The translations under genes were made by a program, and so were the position numbers. This document shows, piece by piece, positions 17,367 to 25,892 of a stretch of 64,000 bases of DNA; within the stretch, counting starts at the first letter, position 1, and each line of letters begins with the position of its first letter. A model generated the notes under the pieces. That model was not told the DNA's origin and made no database searches. It saw nothing but the letters and a program-made list of their open reading frames with translations. Origin of the DNA: Algirhabdus cladophorae (GTDB lineage Bacteria > Pseudomonadota > Alphaproteobacteria > Rhodobacterales > Rhodobacteraceae); the NCBI RefSeq assembly GCF_044772865.1, contig NZ_CP173029.1, forward strand, positions 1,426,001 to 1,490,000, in the 5' to 3' direction.

Positions 17367-18020
17367 TTACCGTGTATTTTCGGTGAGGCGGCGTTTCACG
17401 TAGCCGGTGACATTGTCCAGCATGGTATCCATGTGTGGCTCTTCAAAGAAGTGACCTGCGCCATCGATTTCCTGATGGGTGATAGTGATGCCCTTTTGCT
17501 CGTGCAGTTTGGACACCAAATTCACCGTGTCTTGGGGTGGGGCTACGCGGTCGTTTGTCCCGTTAATGATCAAACCAGAAGACGGGCAAGGCGCCAGAAA
17601 ACTGAAATCATACATATTTGCAGGGGGGCTGACCGAGATAAACCCGGTGATTTCCGGACGGCGCATCAGCAATTGCATGCCGATCCAGGCGCCAAACGAA
17701 AACCCAGCAACCCAGCAATGTTTTGAATTGTTGTTCATGGATTGCAAATAGTCGAGGGCCGAGGCCGCATCCGATAGCTCGCCAATGCCTTGGTCGTATT
17801 CGCCTTGCGAACGTCCCACGCCGCGGAAGTTGAACCGCAAAACTGTAAACCCCATGTTATAAAACGCGTAATGCATGTTATAAACAACGCGGTTGTTCAT
17901 CGTGCCACCAAACTGCGGATGCGGATGCAACAGAATCGCAATAGGCGCGTCTTTTTCTTTTTGCGGGTGATATCGGCCTTCCAGCCGCCCTTCGGGGCCA
18001 GGAAAAATTACTTCGGGCAT
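17367..18020 (-). CDS. Alpha/beta hydrolase
   Basis: This 217-residue protein has a compact alpha/beta-hydrolase fold. The nucleophile motif is GFSFG with Ser108. The acid is probably the Asp in GTNDRV, and the His lies in DGAGHFF near the end. LHPHPQFGGTMNNRVV and RFNFRGVGRSQGEYD match the family of small dienelactone-hydrolase-like proteins common in Alphaproteobacteria, where HPHP contributes the oxyanion hole. The substrate is unknown. It is divergent from the suf operon; 175 bases separate it from iscR. Confidence 0.82.
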   Translation of the reverse strand: MPEVIFPGPEGRLEGRYHPQKEKDAPIAILLHPHPQFGGTMNNRVVYNMHYAFYNMGFTVLRFNFRGVGRSQGEYDQGIGELSDAASALDYLQSMNNNSKHCWVAGFSFGAWIGMQLLMRRPEITGFISVSPPANMYDFSFLAPCPSSGLIINGTNDRVAPPQDTVNLVSKLHEQKGITITHQEIDGAGHFFEEPHMDTMLDNVTGYVKRRLTENTR

Positions 18021-18064
18021 ATTGGTCCCTGTGTTGTTTTTGGTTCTTTTGGCCCAAGCTATTC

Positions 18065-18093
18065 TTGACGAAATCCCTCAGAGACCTTAGAAC
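18065..18093 (+). promoter_or_regulatory. Candidate suf operon promoter
   Basis: TTGACG at 18065-18070 and TAGAAC at 18088-18093 are 17 bases apart. The -10 element lies within the ICE-like palindrome, which would make Irr binding repressive. The match to the -10 consensus is weak, so this is tentative. Confidence 0.4.
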
Positions 18094-18101
18094 TGTTCTA
18101 A
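18087..18101 (+). promoter_or_regulatory. Irr-binding ICE box upstream of the suf operon
   Basis: TTAGAAC-T-GTTCTAA is a perfect 7-1-7 inverted repeat that fits the iron control element (TTAGAA-N3-TTCTAA type) bound by the Fur-family regulator Irr in Alphaproteobacteria. It lies about 95 bases before the iscR ATG. Irr control of suf operons is established in related bacteria; binding here is inferred from sequence. Confidence 0.72.
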
Positions 18102-18195
18102 TTCAATACTGCGCCAGGCAGTGAAACGGTCTGGTTTCGTTATGCTGATTGCACGGTTTCGTCAATCCAAATGCAGTTTTACTGGGGGCCACCGA

Positions 18196-18654
18196 ATGAA
18201 GCTAAGTACAAAAGGTCGGTATGCGATGGTGGCTTTGGCCGATCTGGCGATCCAAAATGAAGCTACTCTTGTGTCCTTGGGCGAAATTTCCAAGCGCCAA
18301 GATATCTCGCTACCCTACCTCGAACAGCTTTTTGTCAAACTGCGCCGGGCAGAACTGGTGAAATCCGTGCGCGGACCGGGGGGCGGCTATCAATTGGCGC
18401 GTCCGGCGTCTGAAATCCGAGTGGTGGATATTCTGACAGCAGTCGACGAAACAGTGAGCGCGCTTTACACTGGCGCTGGCGCATCGGGCGGCTCCTCGGG
18501 CAGCCGCGCTCAATCTTTGACCAACCGTCTTTGGGAGGGATTGTCGGCTCAGGTCTATGTATTCCTACATCAAACGCGTTTGTCGGATGTGATTTCGAAC
18601 GATTTGGCTCCTTGTCCGGCGGTACCATCCCTTTTTGAAGTGGTCGACGAATAA
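18196..18654 (+). CDS. iscR: Rrf2-family regulator IscR (cysteine-poor form)
   Basis: This 152-residue protein has the Rrf2 winged-helix domain (MKLSTKGRYAMVALADLA, ISLPYLEQLFVKLRRAELV, RGPGGGYQLARP) and is first in the suf operon, as usual for IscR. The three cluster-ligand cysteines of E. coli IscR, which lie between an AVDE motif and LTxxLW, are absent: the segment here reads TGAGASGGSSGSRAQ. Only one cysteine, Cys140, is present. Rhodobacter sphaeroides IscR is known to work with a single cysteine and unusual cluster ligation. The ATG at 18196 gives the family start; an upstream in-frame ATG at 18121 would add 25 unrelated residues. Confidence 0.9.
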   Translation: MKLSTKGRYAMVALADLAIQNEATLVSLGEISKRQDISLPYLEQLFVKLRRAELVKSVRGPGGGYQLARPASEIRVVDILTAVDETVSALYTGAGASGGSSGSRAQSLTNRLWEGLSAQVYVFLHQTRLSDVISNDLAPCPAVPSLFEVVDE

Positions 18655-19697
18655 TGACGCGGGTCTATTTGGATCACAACGCGACTACGGCTTTGGTACC
18701 GGCTGCACGGGAGGCCATGCTGAAGGCGATGGACAGTGTGGGCAACCCGTCTTCGGTACATGCCGAAGGCCGCGGGGCCAAACGCATCGTCGAAACAGCC
18801 CGCCAACAAATTACGCTAGCCATGGGGGCCAATGGGGCCGATGTGATTTTCACCTCGTCGGCCACAGAAAGTGCGGCCTTGGCTTTGGGCGGGCGGGCAC
18901 TGGCCTCAGCGCCAATTGAACATGATGCGGTTTTGGCGTGGACGTCGGGTGATTTGCCGGTGACGTCGGATGGTACGGTTGCGGTCAGTGATCCCGCGCA
19001 GAGCACGCTACAACTGGCCAATTCAGAAACTGGTGTCGTCCAGGCATTGCCCAACCGACTGGCTCTGTCGGATATGACCCAAGGGTTTGGAAAAATTCCG
19101 GTGGCCTTTGATTGGTCGGGTGTCACTGCCGCAATGGTGTCTGCCCATAAAATCGGTGGCCCCAAAGGTGTGGGTGCCTTGGTGATCAAGCAAGGCACGG
19201 ATGTAGAGGCGCAGATTAAGGGCGGGGGACAGGAAATGGGCCGCCGCTCGGGCACCGAAAATGTGATTGGTATTGCTGGATTTGGGGCGGCTGCGACAGC
19301 CGCAACACAGGCGCTGTCTGAGGGCGAGTGGGAAAAAACGGCGCAGTTGCGTGATTTGCTTGAAGAGGGTCTTGAGGCGCTGCCGCACCCCCCTATCTTC
19401 TATGGTAAAGGGGCGTCTCGGTTACCTAATACAAGCTGCTTTGTGGCGCGGGGTTGGAAAGGCGAGACGCAAGTGATGCTGATGGATTTGGCGGGCTTTG
19501 CTGTTTCGGCTGGATCGGCTTGCTCCAGCGGGAAAGTCAAACCAAGTGGGGTTTTGCGGGCCATGGGGGCGGATGCTTTAGATGCCTCTTGTGCGTTGCG
19601 CGTCTCGTTGGGGCCGCGCACCACCAAAGACGAAATTGAACGGTTTGTGGACGCATGGTCACAAGCCTATGAAAAACACCGCCTCAAAGCGGCATGA
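18654..19697 (+). CDS. Cysteine desulfurase, NifS/IscS-like
   Basis: This 347-residue PLP enzyme removes sulfur from cysteine for Fe-S cluster assembly. It begins VYLDHNATTALVPAA and has the PLP lysine Lys166 in SAHKIGGPKG and the persulfide cysteine Cys290 on the long mobile loop SAGSACSSGKVKPS, which marks group I (IscS/NifS) enzymes. It is somewhat shorter than IscS. Its ATG shares one base with the iscR stop (TAATG). The operon therefore has both a group I desulfurase here and a group II SufS at its end. Confidence 0.9.
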   Translation: MTRVYLDHNATTALVPAAREAMLKAMDSVGNPSSVHAEGRGAKRIVETARQQITLAMGANGADVIFTSSATESAALALGGRALASAPIEHDAVLAWTSGDLPVTSDGTVAVSDPAQSTLQLANSETGVVQALPNRLALSDMTQGFGKIPVAFDWSGVTAAMVSAHKIGGPKGVGALVIKQGTDVEAQIKGGGQEMGRRSGTENVIGIAGFGAAATAATQALSEGEWEKTAQLRDLLEEGLEALPHPPIFYGKGASRLPNTSCFVARGWKGETQVMLMDLAGFAVSAGSACSSGKVKPSGVLRAMGADALDASCALRVSLGPRTTKDEIERFVDAWSQAYEKHRLKAA

Positions 19698-19743
19698 ACA
19701 CTAGACTACTGAGGCTGCGAGCCCATCGGAAAGGACACCGAAA

Positions 19744-21252
19744 ATGACCGCACTGGACACAGAAGTAAAAGACGGCGTGGATCAGGACACAGTGGATGCT
19801 GTGCGCCAGCTTTCGGGCAAGTATAAGTACGGTTGGGAAACCGAGATCGAGATGGAGTATGCGCCAAAAGGTGTGAACCCCGATATCGTGAAACTGATTT
19901 CCAGCAAAAACGATGAGCCTGAGTGGATGACCGAATGGCGTCTGGCCGCGTTTCAGCGTTGGGAGAAAATGACCGAGCCGAACTGGGCCATGGTCAGTTA
20001 CCCAGAGATCGATTTTCAGGACATCTACTATTATGCCCGTCCCAAAAGCATGGAGGTCAAGCCAAAGTCACTGGACGAAGTCGACCCAAAGCTGCTGGCA
20101 ACCTACGACAAGCTTGGCATTCCGCTAAAGGAACAGGCCCTGCTGGCCGGTGTCGAAGCCCCAGAGGAAGAACGCAAAGTCGCCGTAGATGCGGTGTTTG
20201 ACAGTGTGTCTGTGGGCACGACCTTCCAAAAGGAATTGAAGGCAGCGGGCGTGATCTTTTGTTCGATTTCCGAGGCGATCCGCGATCATCCTGAGTTGGT
20301 CAAAAAGTATTTAGGCACTGTTGTACCAGTGACCGACAACTACTATGCGACTTTGAATTCGGCTGTGTTTTCCGATGGTTCGTTTGTGTATGTGCCCCCC
20401 GGTGTGCGCTGCCCGATGGAGCTGAGCACCTATTTCCGCATCAATGCCGAAAATACTGGCCAGTTTGAGCGGACACTGATCATCGCTGACAAGGGCTCGT
20501 ATGTGTCCTATTTGGAAGGCTGCACAGCGCCCCAGCGTGACACGGCGCAATTGCATGCCGCTGTGGTGGAGATCATCATCGAAGAAGATGCAGAGGTGAA
20601 ATATTCCACCGTTCAAAACTGGTATCCGGGCGATGAGAACGGCAAGGGCGGCATCTATAACTTTGTGACGAAACGTGCGGATTGCCGCGGGGATCGGGCC
20701 AAAGTGATGTGGACACAGGTTGAGACAGGCTCGGCTGTGACATGGAAGTATCCAAGCTGCATTTTGCGTGGCGACGACACACAGGGCGAGTTCTATTCGA
20801 TCGCCATTGCTAACAACATGCAGCAGGCCGACACTGGTACCAAAATGGTACATTTGGGCAAGAACGCCAAGTCGCGGATCGTGTCTAAAGGGATCAGTGC
20901 CGGCAAGGCGCAGAACACCTATCGCGGCCTTGTTTCAATGCATCCAAAGGCCAAGAACGGACGCAATTATACCCAATGCGACAGCCTGTTGATCGGTGAC
21001 AAATGTGGGGCGCACACAGTGCCCTATATTGAGGTCAAAAATAACTCTTCGCGGGTGGAACACGAGGCGACAACGTCCAAAGTAGATGACGAACAGCTGT
21101 TTTATTGCCGCCAACGCGGCATGGACGAAGAAGAAGCTGTGGCGTTGGTTGTGAACGGTTTCTGCAAAGAGGTCTTACAAGCCTTGCCAATGGAGTTTGC
21201 CATGGAAGCGCAAGCCTTGGTCGCAATTTCACTGGAAGGATCGGTCGGCTGA
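19744..21252 (+). CDS. sufB: Fe-S cluster scaffold subunit SufB
   Basis: This 502-residue protein is the scaffold on which the SufBCD complex builds clusters. The beta-helix core is complete, with YVPPGVRCPMELSTYFRINA and ENTGQFERTLIIADKG. Cys421 in IGDKCGAHTVPYIEVKN corresponds to the conserved cysteine thought to accept sulfur. Length is that of SufB. AAGGA precedes the ATG by seven bases. It is 46 bases after the desulfurase gene and overlaps the next gene by one base. Confidence 0.96.
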   Translation: MTALDTEVKDGVDQDTVDAVRQLSGKYKYGWETEIEMEYAPKGVNPDIVKLISSKNDEPEWMTEWRLAAFQRWEKMTEPNWAMVSYPEIDFQDIYYYARPKSMEVKPKSLDEVDPKLLATYDKLGIPLKEQALLAGVEAPEEERKVAVDAVFDSVSVGTTFQKELKAAGVIFCSISEAIRDHPELVKKYLGTVVPVTDNYYATLNSAVFSDGSFVYVPPGVRCPMELSTYFRINAENTGQFERTLIIADKGSYVSYLEGCTAPQRDTAQLHAAVVEIIIEEDAEVKYSTVQNWYPGDENGKGGIYNFVTKRADCRGDRAKVMWTQVETGSAVTWKYPSCILRGDDTQGEFYSIAIANNMQQADTGTKMVHLGKNAKSRIVSKGISAGKAQNTYRGLVSMHPKAKNGRNYTQCDSLLIGDKCGAHTVPYIEVKNNSSRVEHEATTSKVDDEQLFYCRQRGMDEEEAVALVVNGFCKEVLQALPMEFAMEAQALVAISLEGSVG

Positions 21253-22139
21253 TGTCGCGCAAGCGGATCATGGCTTTGGCTCGGGGTCTTGAACTGGCCC
21301 GCCCCATTCGCATTGTCGATGTGGGGGCCAACCCGTTGTATGATCCGCCTTACAAACCGTTGGTGGCCACGGGTCAGACCGAACTGGTGGGCTTTGAACC
21401 TCAGCAGGAGGCCTACAAAGAATTGGTGAAATCAGCGCCGGACAACGCGACCTTTATCAATGCAGCAGTTGGCGCTGATGGGGAAGGGACACTGCATCTT
21501 TATAAGTCGTCCGGTATGGGCTCGCTCTTTCCATTGCGCGCGGCGTCTTTGAATTATTTGCGGCGGTTCAAACGGCTTTTGCCGACAGAAACCAAACATC
21601 CCGTCACGCTGTCCTCTCTGGATGGTCTTGATCAGGTGCCGCAGATTGATCTGCTCAAGTGTGATGTTCAGGGCGGTGAATTGGATGTCATCAAAGGCGG
21701 TGCTGCTAAGTTGTCCAAGGCACAGGCGATCGTAGTCGAACTGCGGTATTACCAGCTTTATGAGGGTGAGCCGACTATGGGCGATCTGGATAACCAGTTG
21801 CGCGCACAGGGCTTCAAATTGCACCGTTTCTTGCCCATGGCCAAGGTTGGGTTGCGCTCGAAATACCGCGATCGTCTGCATCCGACACGGGCAAAGTCCC
21901 AATTGATCGATGGCGATGCGGTCTACATTCGCTCGCTGGAAGAAATAGACACGTGGTCCGATGAGGCGCTGAAACGTCTGTGTCTGATGGCGGCAGGCGT
22001 CTGGTATTCCCACGATATGGTACTGATGTTGCTGGAAGAATTGGAAAACCGTGGCTTGGTAAAACCCAAGTTGGCGCGGCAATATATTTCCAGCCTACCA
22101 CCCGAGATGCTGGCCCCTGTTTTGGAGGCCGCTCAATGA
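21252..22139 (+). CDS. FkbM-family methyltransferase inside the suf operon
   Basis: This 295-residue protein has a SAM-binding Rossmann fold of the FkbM type: IRIVDVGANPLYDPP, LVGFEPQQEAYKEL, FINAAVGADGEGTLHLY and the acidic IDLLKCDVQGGELDVIKGG. The C-terminal third (from about residue 215) is helical and not part of the fold. FkbM enzymes usually O-methylate sugars or polyketides; the substrate here is unknown. The ATG overlaps the sufB TGA by one base, so it is translated with sufB. It is not a known Suf component. Confidence 0.8.
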   Translation: MSRKRIMALARGLELARPIRIVDVGANPLYDPPYKPLVATGQTELVGFEPQQEAYKELVKSAPDNATFINAAVGADGEGTLHLYKSSGMGSLFPLRAASLNYLRRFKRLLPTETKHPVTLSSLDGLDQVPQIDLLKCDVQGGELDVIKGGAAKLSKAQAIVVELRYYQLYEGEPTMGDLDNQLRAQGFKLHRFLPMAKVGLRSKYRDRLHPTRAKSQLIDGDAVYIRSLEEIDTWSDEALKRLCLMAAGVWYSHDMVLMLLEELENRGLVKPKLARQYISSLPPEMLAPVLEAAQ

Positions 22140-22226
22140 GACAGGTTTCTGACACATTTCAGCCCTTAAAAGTGCAAACTGATGAAGGACACAACCTACG
22201 GGATGTAGGAAAAGGTCTTCTTAGCA

Positions 22227-22691
22227 ATGGCACAGGATCGCAACGCGCAGAATGCGCAAACGTTTCAACAACGGGTTGGTCGAATTCAATCGGGCAAAGC
22301 TATGCGCCCCGACGGTGTTCTGGTGTCAGAACGCGAAGTGCAAATGGCTGTGGCCAAAACCAAGCCACCAAAATCCAAAAAGGACGTCGTGTTGATCCCC
22401 TTGGCTTTGGGTCTTGGGATTGTCTGCGTGGTAATGGGCGGGTTATTGGGGCCAATGATCAGCGAGTTGCTGTTGCAACGCTGGCCAGACGCCGAGGCAT
22501 TGCTGCAAGCGCTACCAGCCAAAGTTGTCGTGCCCGTGATATTCGGACTTTTTGCGTGCATTTTGTTCAATCTATCGACCGGCAAACGCCAGATGGCCTT
22601 TGCAACCGGGGCCGGGGCCGCGTATTTTGGCAACGGCGCGATGATTGCGGACTTTGGAACGCAAGCGCCGATGTTGGCAGCCCTTCTGTAA
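22227..22691 (+). CDS. Small membrane protein, unknown, in the suf operon
   Basis: This 154-residue protein has a polar N-terminal half (residues 1-50), then a hydrophobic helix VLIPLALGLGIVCVVMGGLL, a second helix near residues 98-115 and a weaker third near the C-terminus (TGAGAAYFGNGAMIADFG). I do not recognise the family. It lies 87 bases after the FkbM gene and 28 before the next gene on the same strand. Confidence 0.65.
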   Translation: MAQDRNAQNAQTFQQRVGRIQSGKAMRPDGVLVSEREVQMAVAKTKPPKSKKDVVLIPLALGLGIVCVVMGGLLGPMISELLLQRWPDAEALLQALPAKVVVPVIFGLFACILFNLSTGKRQMAFATGAGAAYFGNGAMIADFGTQAPMLAALL

Positions 22692-22719
22692 ACCCAATTT
22701 TTGAACAAATGGGTGCCGC

Positions 22720-23325
22720 ATGAAAGATGTGGCCACCCAGATGTTAGAACGCCCGCATTTGACCATGCCAGCCGCCGAGGCCGATTGGTTGCGCAGCGCC
22801 TATGAGGCGGCTGACGTTATACTGGAGTATGGCAGCGGCGGCAGCACGGTTATGGCCGGCGAGATGGCTGGAAAAACTGTGTTCAGTGTGGAAAATGACG
22901 CAGCATGGGCTGACAAGATGGAGGCATGGTTTGCCGCCCATCCAGCAAAGGCCGACCTGCGTATCGTCCGACAAGACACGGGCAAGACGCGTGAATGGGC
23001 AATGCCCGACAACACCAAAAAATGGCGAAAGTTTGCATCCTATCCGCTTGAGGTCTGGACCGAGCCCGATTTCGTGCAGCCAGATGTGGTGTTGGTCGAC
23101 GGCAGGTTTCGTGCCGGATGCCTATTGGCCTGTCTTTATATGACCGAAAAACCAATCACGGTGTACTTTGACGATTACCGTCGGCGCACCATCTATCACA
23201 GTGTCGAAGACTTTGTGAAACCAACTGAAATTCAAGGGCGCATGGCGCGTTTTGACATTGAACCAACGACGATCCCGCGACGGGATCTGCTAACTATCAT
23301 AAATCTACTGCAAAGGCCTCGCTAG
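22720..23325 (+). CDS. Rossmann-fold methyltransferase-like protein in the suf operon
   Basis: This 201-residue protein has ADVILEYGSGGSTVMAGEMA, a glycine-rich SAM-binding-type loop, followed by VFSVENDAAWADKM and the acidic strand DVVLVDGRFRAGCLL. These features match small class I methyltransferase-like proteins seen in Alphaproteobacteria, sometimes near glycan genes. No target can be assigned. It stops 16 bases before the sufC start and is clearly part of the transcript. Confidence 0.68.
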   Translation: MKDVATQMLERPHLTMPAAEADWLRSAYEAADVILEYGSGGSTVMAGEMAGKTVFSVENDAAWADKMEAWFAAHPAKADLRIVRQDTGKTREWAMPDNTKKWRKFASYPLEVWTEPDFVQPDVVLVDGRFRAGCLLACLYMTEKPITVYFDDYRRRTIYHSVEDFVKPTEIQGRMARFDIEPTTIPRRDLLTIINLLQRPR

Positions 23326-23341
23326 GGTGACAAGGATGAAT

Positions 23342-24097
23342 ATGCTGGAAATCAAAGACTTACACGTCAAACTTGAAGAGGAAGACAAGCAAATCCTCAA
23401 AGGTGTTAATCTGTCGCTGGAAGCAGGCAAAGTGCATGCGATTATGGGCCCAAACGGGTCGGGTAAATCGACCCTGTCCTACGTTTTGTCCGGCAAAGAC
23501 GGCTATGAAGTCACCCAAGGGAGTGCATCGCTGCAAGGCGAGGATATCTTGGATCTCGAACCGGAAGAACGCGCCGCAGCCGGTCTGTTTTTGGCGTTTC
23601 AATACCCTGTGGAAATCCCGGGCGTCGGCAACATGACATTCTTGCGCACAGCGGTGAACGCCCAACGCAAAGCCCGTGGCGAAGACGAACTGAGTGCTGC
23701 TGAGTTTCTCAAAGTGGTGCGGGCCAAGGCTAAGGATCTGAAGATTGACGCAGATATGCTCAAACGCCCTGTAAACGTCGGTTTTTCCGGTGGCGAGAAA
23801 AAGCGCAACGAGATCCTGCAAATGGCAATGCTTGAGCCCAAGATGTGTATTCTGGACGAGACCGACTCGGGACTTGACGTGGATGCGATGAAACTTGTCA
23901 GCCAAGGGGTAAACGCACTACGTGATGAAGGACGGACGTTCCTTGTGATCACGCACTACCAACGCCTGTTGGACCATATCAAACCGGACGTTGTTCACAT
24001 CATGGCGGATGGCAAGATCATCAAATCCGGTGGTCCTGAGTTGGCTTTGGAAGTTGAAAACAACGGTTATGCCGGCATTTTGGCAGAGGTTGCGTAA
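23342..24097 (+). CDS. sufC: Fe-S assembly ATPase SufC
   Basis: This 251-residue ABC-type ATPase powers the SufBCD scaffold. It has Walker A GPNGSGKST near residue 37, the Q-loop FQYPVEIPG, the signature FSGGEKKRNE near 150, and Walker B CILDETDSGLDVDA. The ATG at 23342 gives MLEIKDLHVKLEEED, the usual start, with AAGGA five bases upstream. Alternatives at 23336 (ATG) and 23327 (GTG) would add two or five residues. Its stop overlaps the sufD start (TAATG). Confidence 0.96.
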   Translation: MLEIKDLHVKLEEEDKQILKGVNLSLEAGKVHAIMGPNGSGKSTLSYVLSGKDGYEVTQGSASLQGEDILDLEPEERAAAGLFLAFQYPVEIPGVGNMTFLRTAVNAQRKARGEDELSAAEFLKVVRAKAKDLKIDADMLKRPVNVGFSGGEKKRNEILQMAMLEPKMCILDETDSGLDVDAMKLVSQGVNALRDEGRTFLVITHYQRLLDHIKPDVVHIMADGKIIKSGGPELALEVENNGYAGILAEVA

Positions 24098-25386
24098 TGG
24101 GATTGGCTGAGGTCAAGAAAACGGCGCTGGACACACGTCTGGCGGCTTTGGGCACTGTCGAGGCCACGGGATGGTCTGCGGCGGCCCGGAAGGATGCCGG
24201 ATCGCGTTTGATGCAAATGGGCTTGCCCAGCAAGCGCGACGAATATTGGAAATATACCGATCCGGCGATGCTGGTGGCGGCGCATGCAACGCCTGCGGAT
24301 GCGCTTGTCTCCGACGAAGCGCCTTTGTTTGACGATATTGACCGGCTTAAGCTGGTGTTCGTTGATGGTGTGTTTGATGCAGCGGCCTCCGATGATCTGG
24401 CTGTCGAAGGCGCAACAATCGAGTTGCTGCAGGACTGCTGCGATGCGGACATCCATTGGGTGAAAGATCTTTACGGCGTGTTGGAAACCAACGGGCAAAC
24501 CCCAGTGGAGCGGCCTTTGGCGGCCTTGAACACGGCCTATGCGACCCAAGGCGTGGTGATCCACGTAACTGGCCAAGTGACCAAGCCGATCAACCTGATT
24601 TACCGCCATGTGTCCGACACATCGGACGCGATGATCCATTCGGTGGTCAAAGTGGATGCGGGCGCGTCAGTCACTTTGCTGGAAAATGGCGCTGTGGCGG
24701 CGCGGTGTAACACGGTTCTTGAAGTGGATGTCGCGGATACGGGTGTGTTTCATCATGCCCGCGCGCAGGGCCGTGATCATGATCGTCAGGCGGCCACCCA
24801 TTGTTTTGCTCGTTTGGGCACCGAAAGCACCTTCAAATCGTTCACGTTGACCGTGAATGGTACGATGACCCGCAATGATTGCGTGCTGGAACTGACCGGC
24901 GATGATGCGATTGCCCATGTGGCAGGGGCCGCCGTTGGGGATGGGGATAGCTTTCATCACGATGACACGGTGTTCGTGACCCATGATGCGGTCAATTGCG
25001 AAAGCCGTCAGGTGTTCAAGAAAGTCCTGCGCAACGGGGCCACAGGCGTGTTCCAAGGCAAGATTTTGGTCAAAGCCGACGCGCAAAAAACAGACGGCTA
25101 TCAGATCAGCCAGTCTTTGCTGCTGGACGATGATAGTCAGTTTTTGGCCAAGCCAGAGCTGGAAATCTACGCCGATGACGTGGCCTGTTCACACGGCTCG
25201 ACCTCCGGTGCGATTGACGAGGATGCTTTGTTCTATCTGCGCTCGCGGGGTGTTCCAACTGCTGATGCGCAGGATCTTTTGGTCTTGGCATTTCTGGCCG
25301 AAGCGATTGATGAGATCGACAGCGAGGCCGTGGCGGACAACCTGCTCACCCGATTGGAGGGCTGGCTGCAACGCCACCGTTCCTGA
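24097..25386 (+). CDS. sufD: Fe-S cluster assembly protein SufD
   Basis: This 429-residue SufB paralogue forms the SufB-SufC2-SufD complex. The beta-helix region contains the conserved FKSFTLTVNGTMTRND and YQISQSLLLDDDSQFLAKPE stretches and the CSHGSTSGAIDEDALFYL motif near residue 365, with its conserved His. The N-terminal SKRDEYWKYTDP helix is family-typical. Both ends overlap neighbouring genes by one base, which points to tight translational coupling with sufC and the YIP1 gene. Confidence 0.94.
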   Translation: MGLAEVKKTALDTRLAALGTVEATGWSAAARKDAGSRLMQMGLPSKRDEYWKYTDPAMLVAAHATPADALVSDEAPLFDDIDRLKLVFVDGVFDAAASDDLAVEGATIELLQDCCDADIHWVKDLYGVLETNGQTPVERPLAALNTAYATQGVVIHVTGQVTKPINLIYRHVSDTSDAMIHSVVKVDAGASVTLLENGAVAARCNTVLEVDVADTGVFHHARAQGRDHDRQAATHCFARLGTESTFKSFTLTVNGTMTRNDCVLELTGDDAIAHVAGAAVGDGDSFHHDDTVFVTHDAVNCESRQVFKKVLRNGATGVFQGKILVKADAQKTDGYQISQSLLLDDDSQFLAKPELEIYADDVACSHGSTSGAIDEDALFYLRSRGVPTADAQDLLVLAFLAEAIDEIDSEAVADNLLTRLEGWLQRHRS

Positions 25387-25892
25387 TGCCAGTCACGACG
25401 GATATCGTACAAATGTATCGCCGCCCTCGGGCGGTGGTGCAGCGTCTGTTGTCTATGGGACAACGGGAGGATCGCGCTTTGGCGATCCTGATGGGCGCGT
25501 GTTTGGTGACGTTTTTCGCGCAGTTGCCTCGGCTTGCCCGACAAAACCACATTGAGGGCGGCTCATTAGAGCGTGCCATGACTTACGAGTTTCTGGCCTG
25601 GATGATGCTGTGGCCGTTGATGTTTTACGGTATCGCTGCCCTTGCGCGGTTGATCGGCAAAGTGATCGGCGGCAAAGGCACTTGGTTTAGCGCCCGGATC
25701 ACTCTGTTCTGGGCCTTGCTGGCTGCGACACCGATGATGCTGCTCAATGGCTTGGTTGCAGGGTTCATCGGGGCCAGTCCTGCGCTGAACCTTGTGGGGG
25801 CACTGTGGGCGATTGCCTTTGTGACCTTTTGGATCGTGGGCTGGCGGGCCGCCGAATGGCCTAATTCTAGCGAACAGGTGTCTGCTAAATGA
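25386..25892 (+). CDS. YIP1-family membrane protein, first of two
   Basis: This 168-residue protein has four predicted transmembrane helices, with WMMLWPLMFYGIAALARLIG and ITLFWALLAATPMMLLNGL as the clearest. The pattern fits YIP1-like (Pfam Yip1) proteins. It starts inside the sufD stop (TGATG) and overlaps the second YIP1 gene by four bases. Such pairs stand between sufD and sufS in some Rhodobacterales; no role in cluster assembly has been shown to my knowledge. Confidence 0.75.
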   Translation: MPVTTDIVQMYRRPRAVVQRLLSMGQREDRALAILMGACLVTFFAQLPRLARQNHIEGGSLERAMTYEFLAWMMLWPLMFYGIAALARLIGKVIGGKGTWFSARITLFWALLAATPMMLLNGLVAGFIGASPALNLVGALWAIAFVTFWIVGWRAAEWPNSSEQVSAK

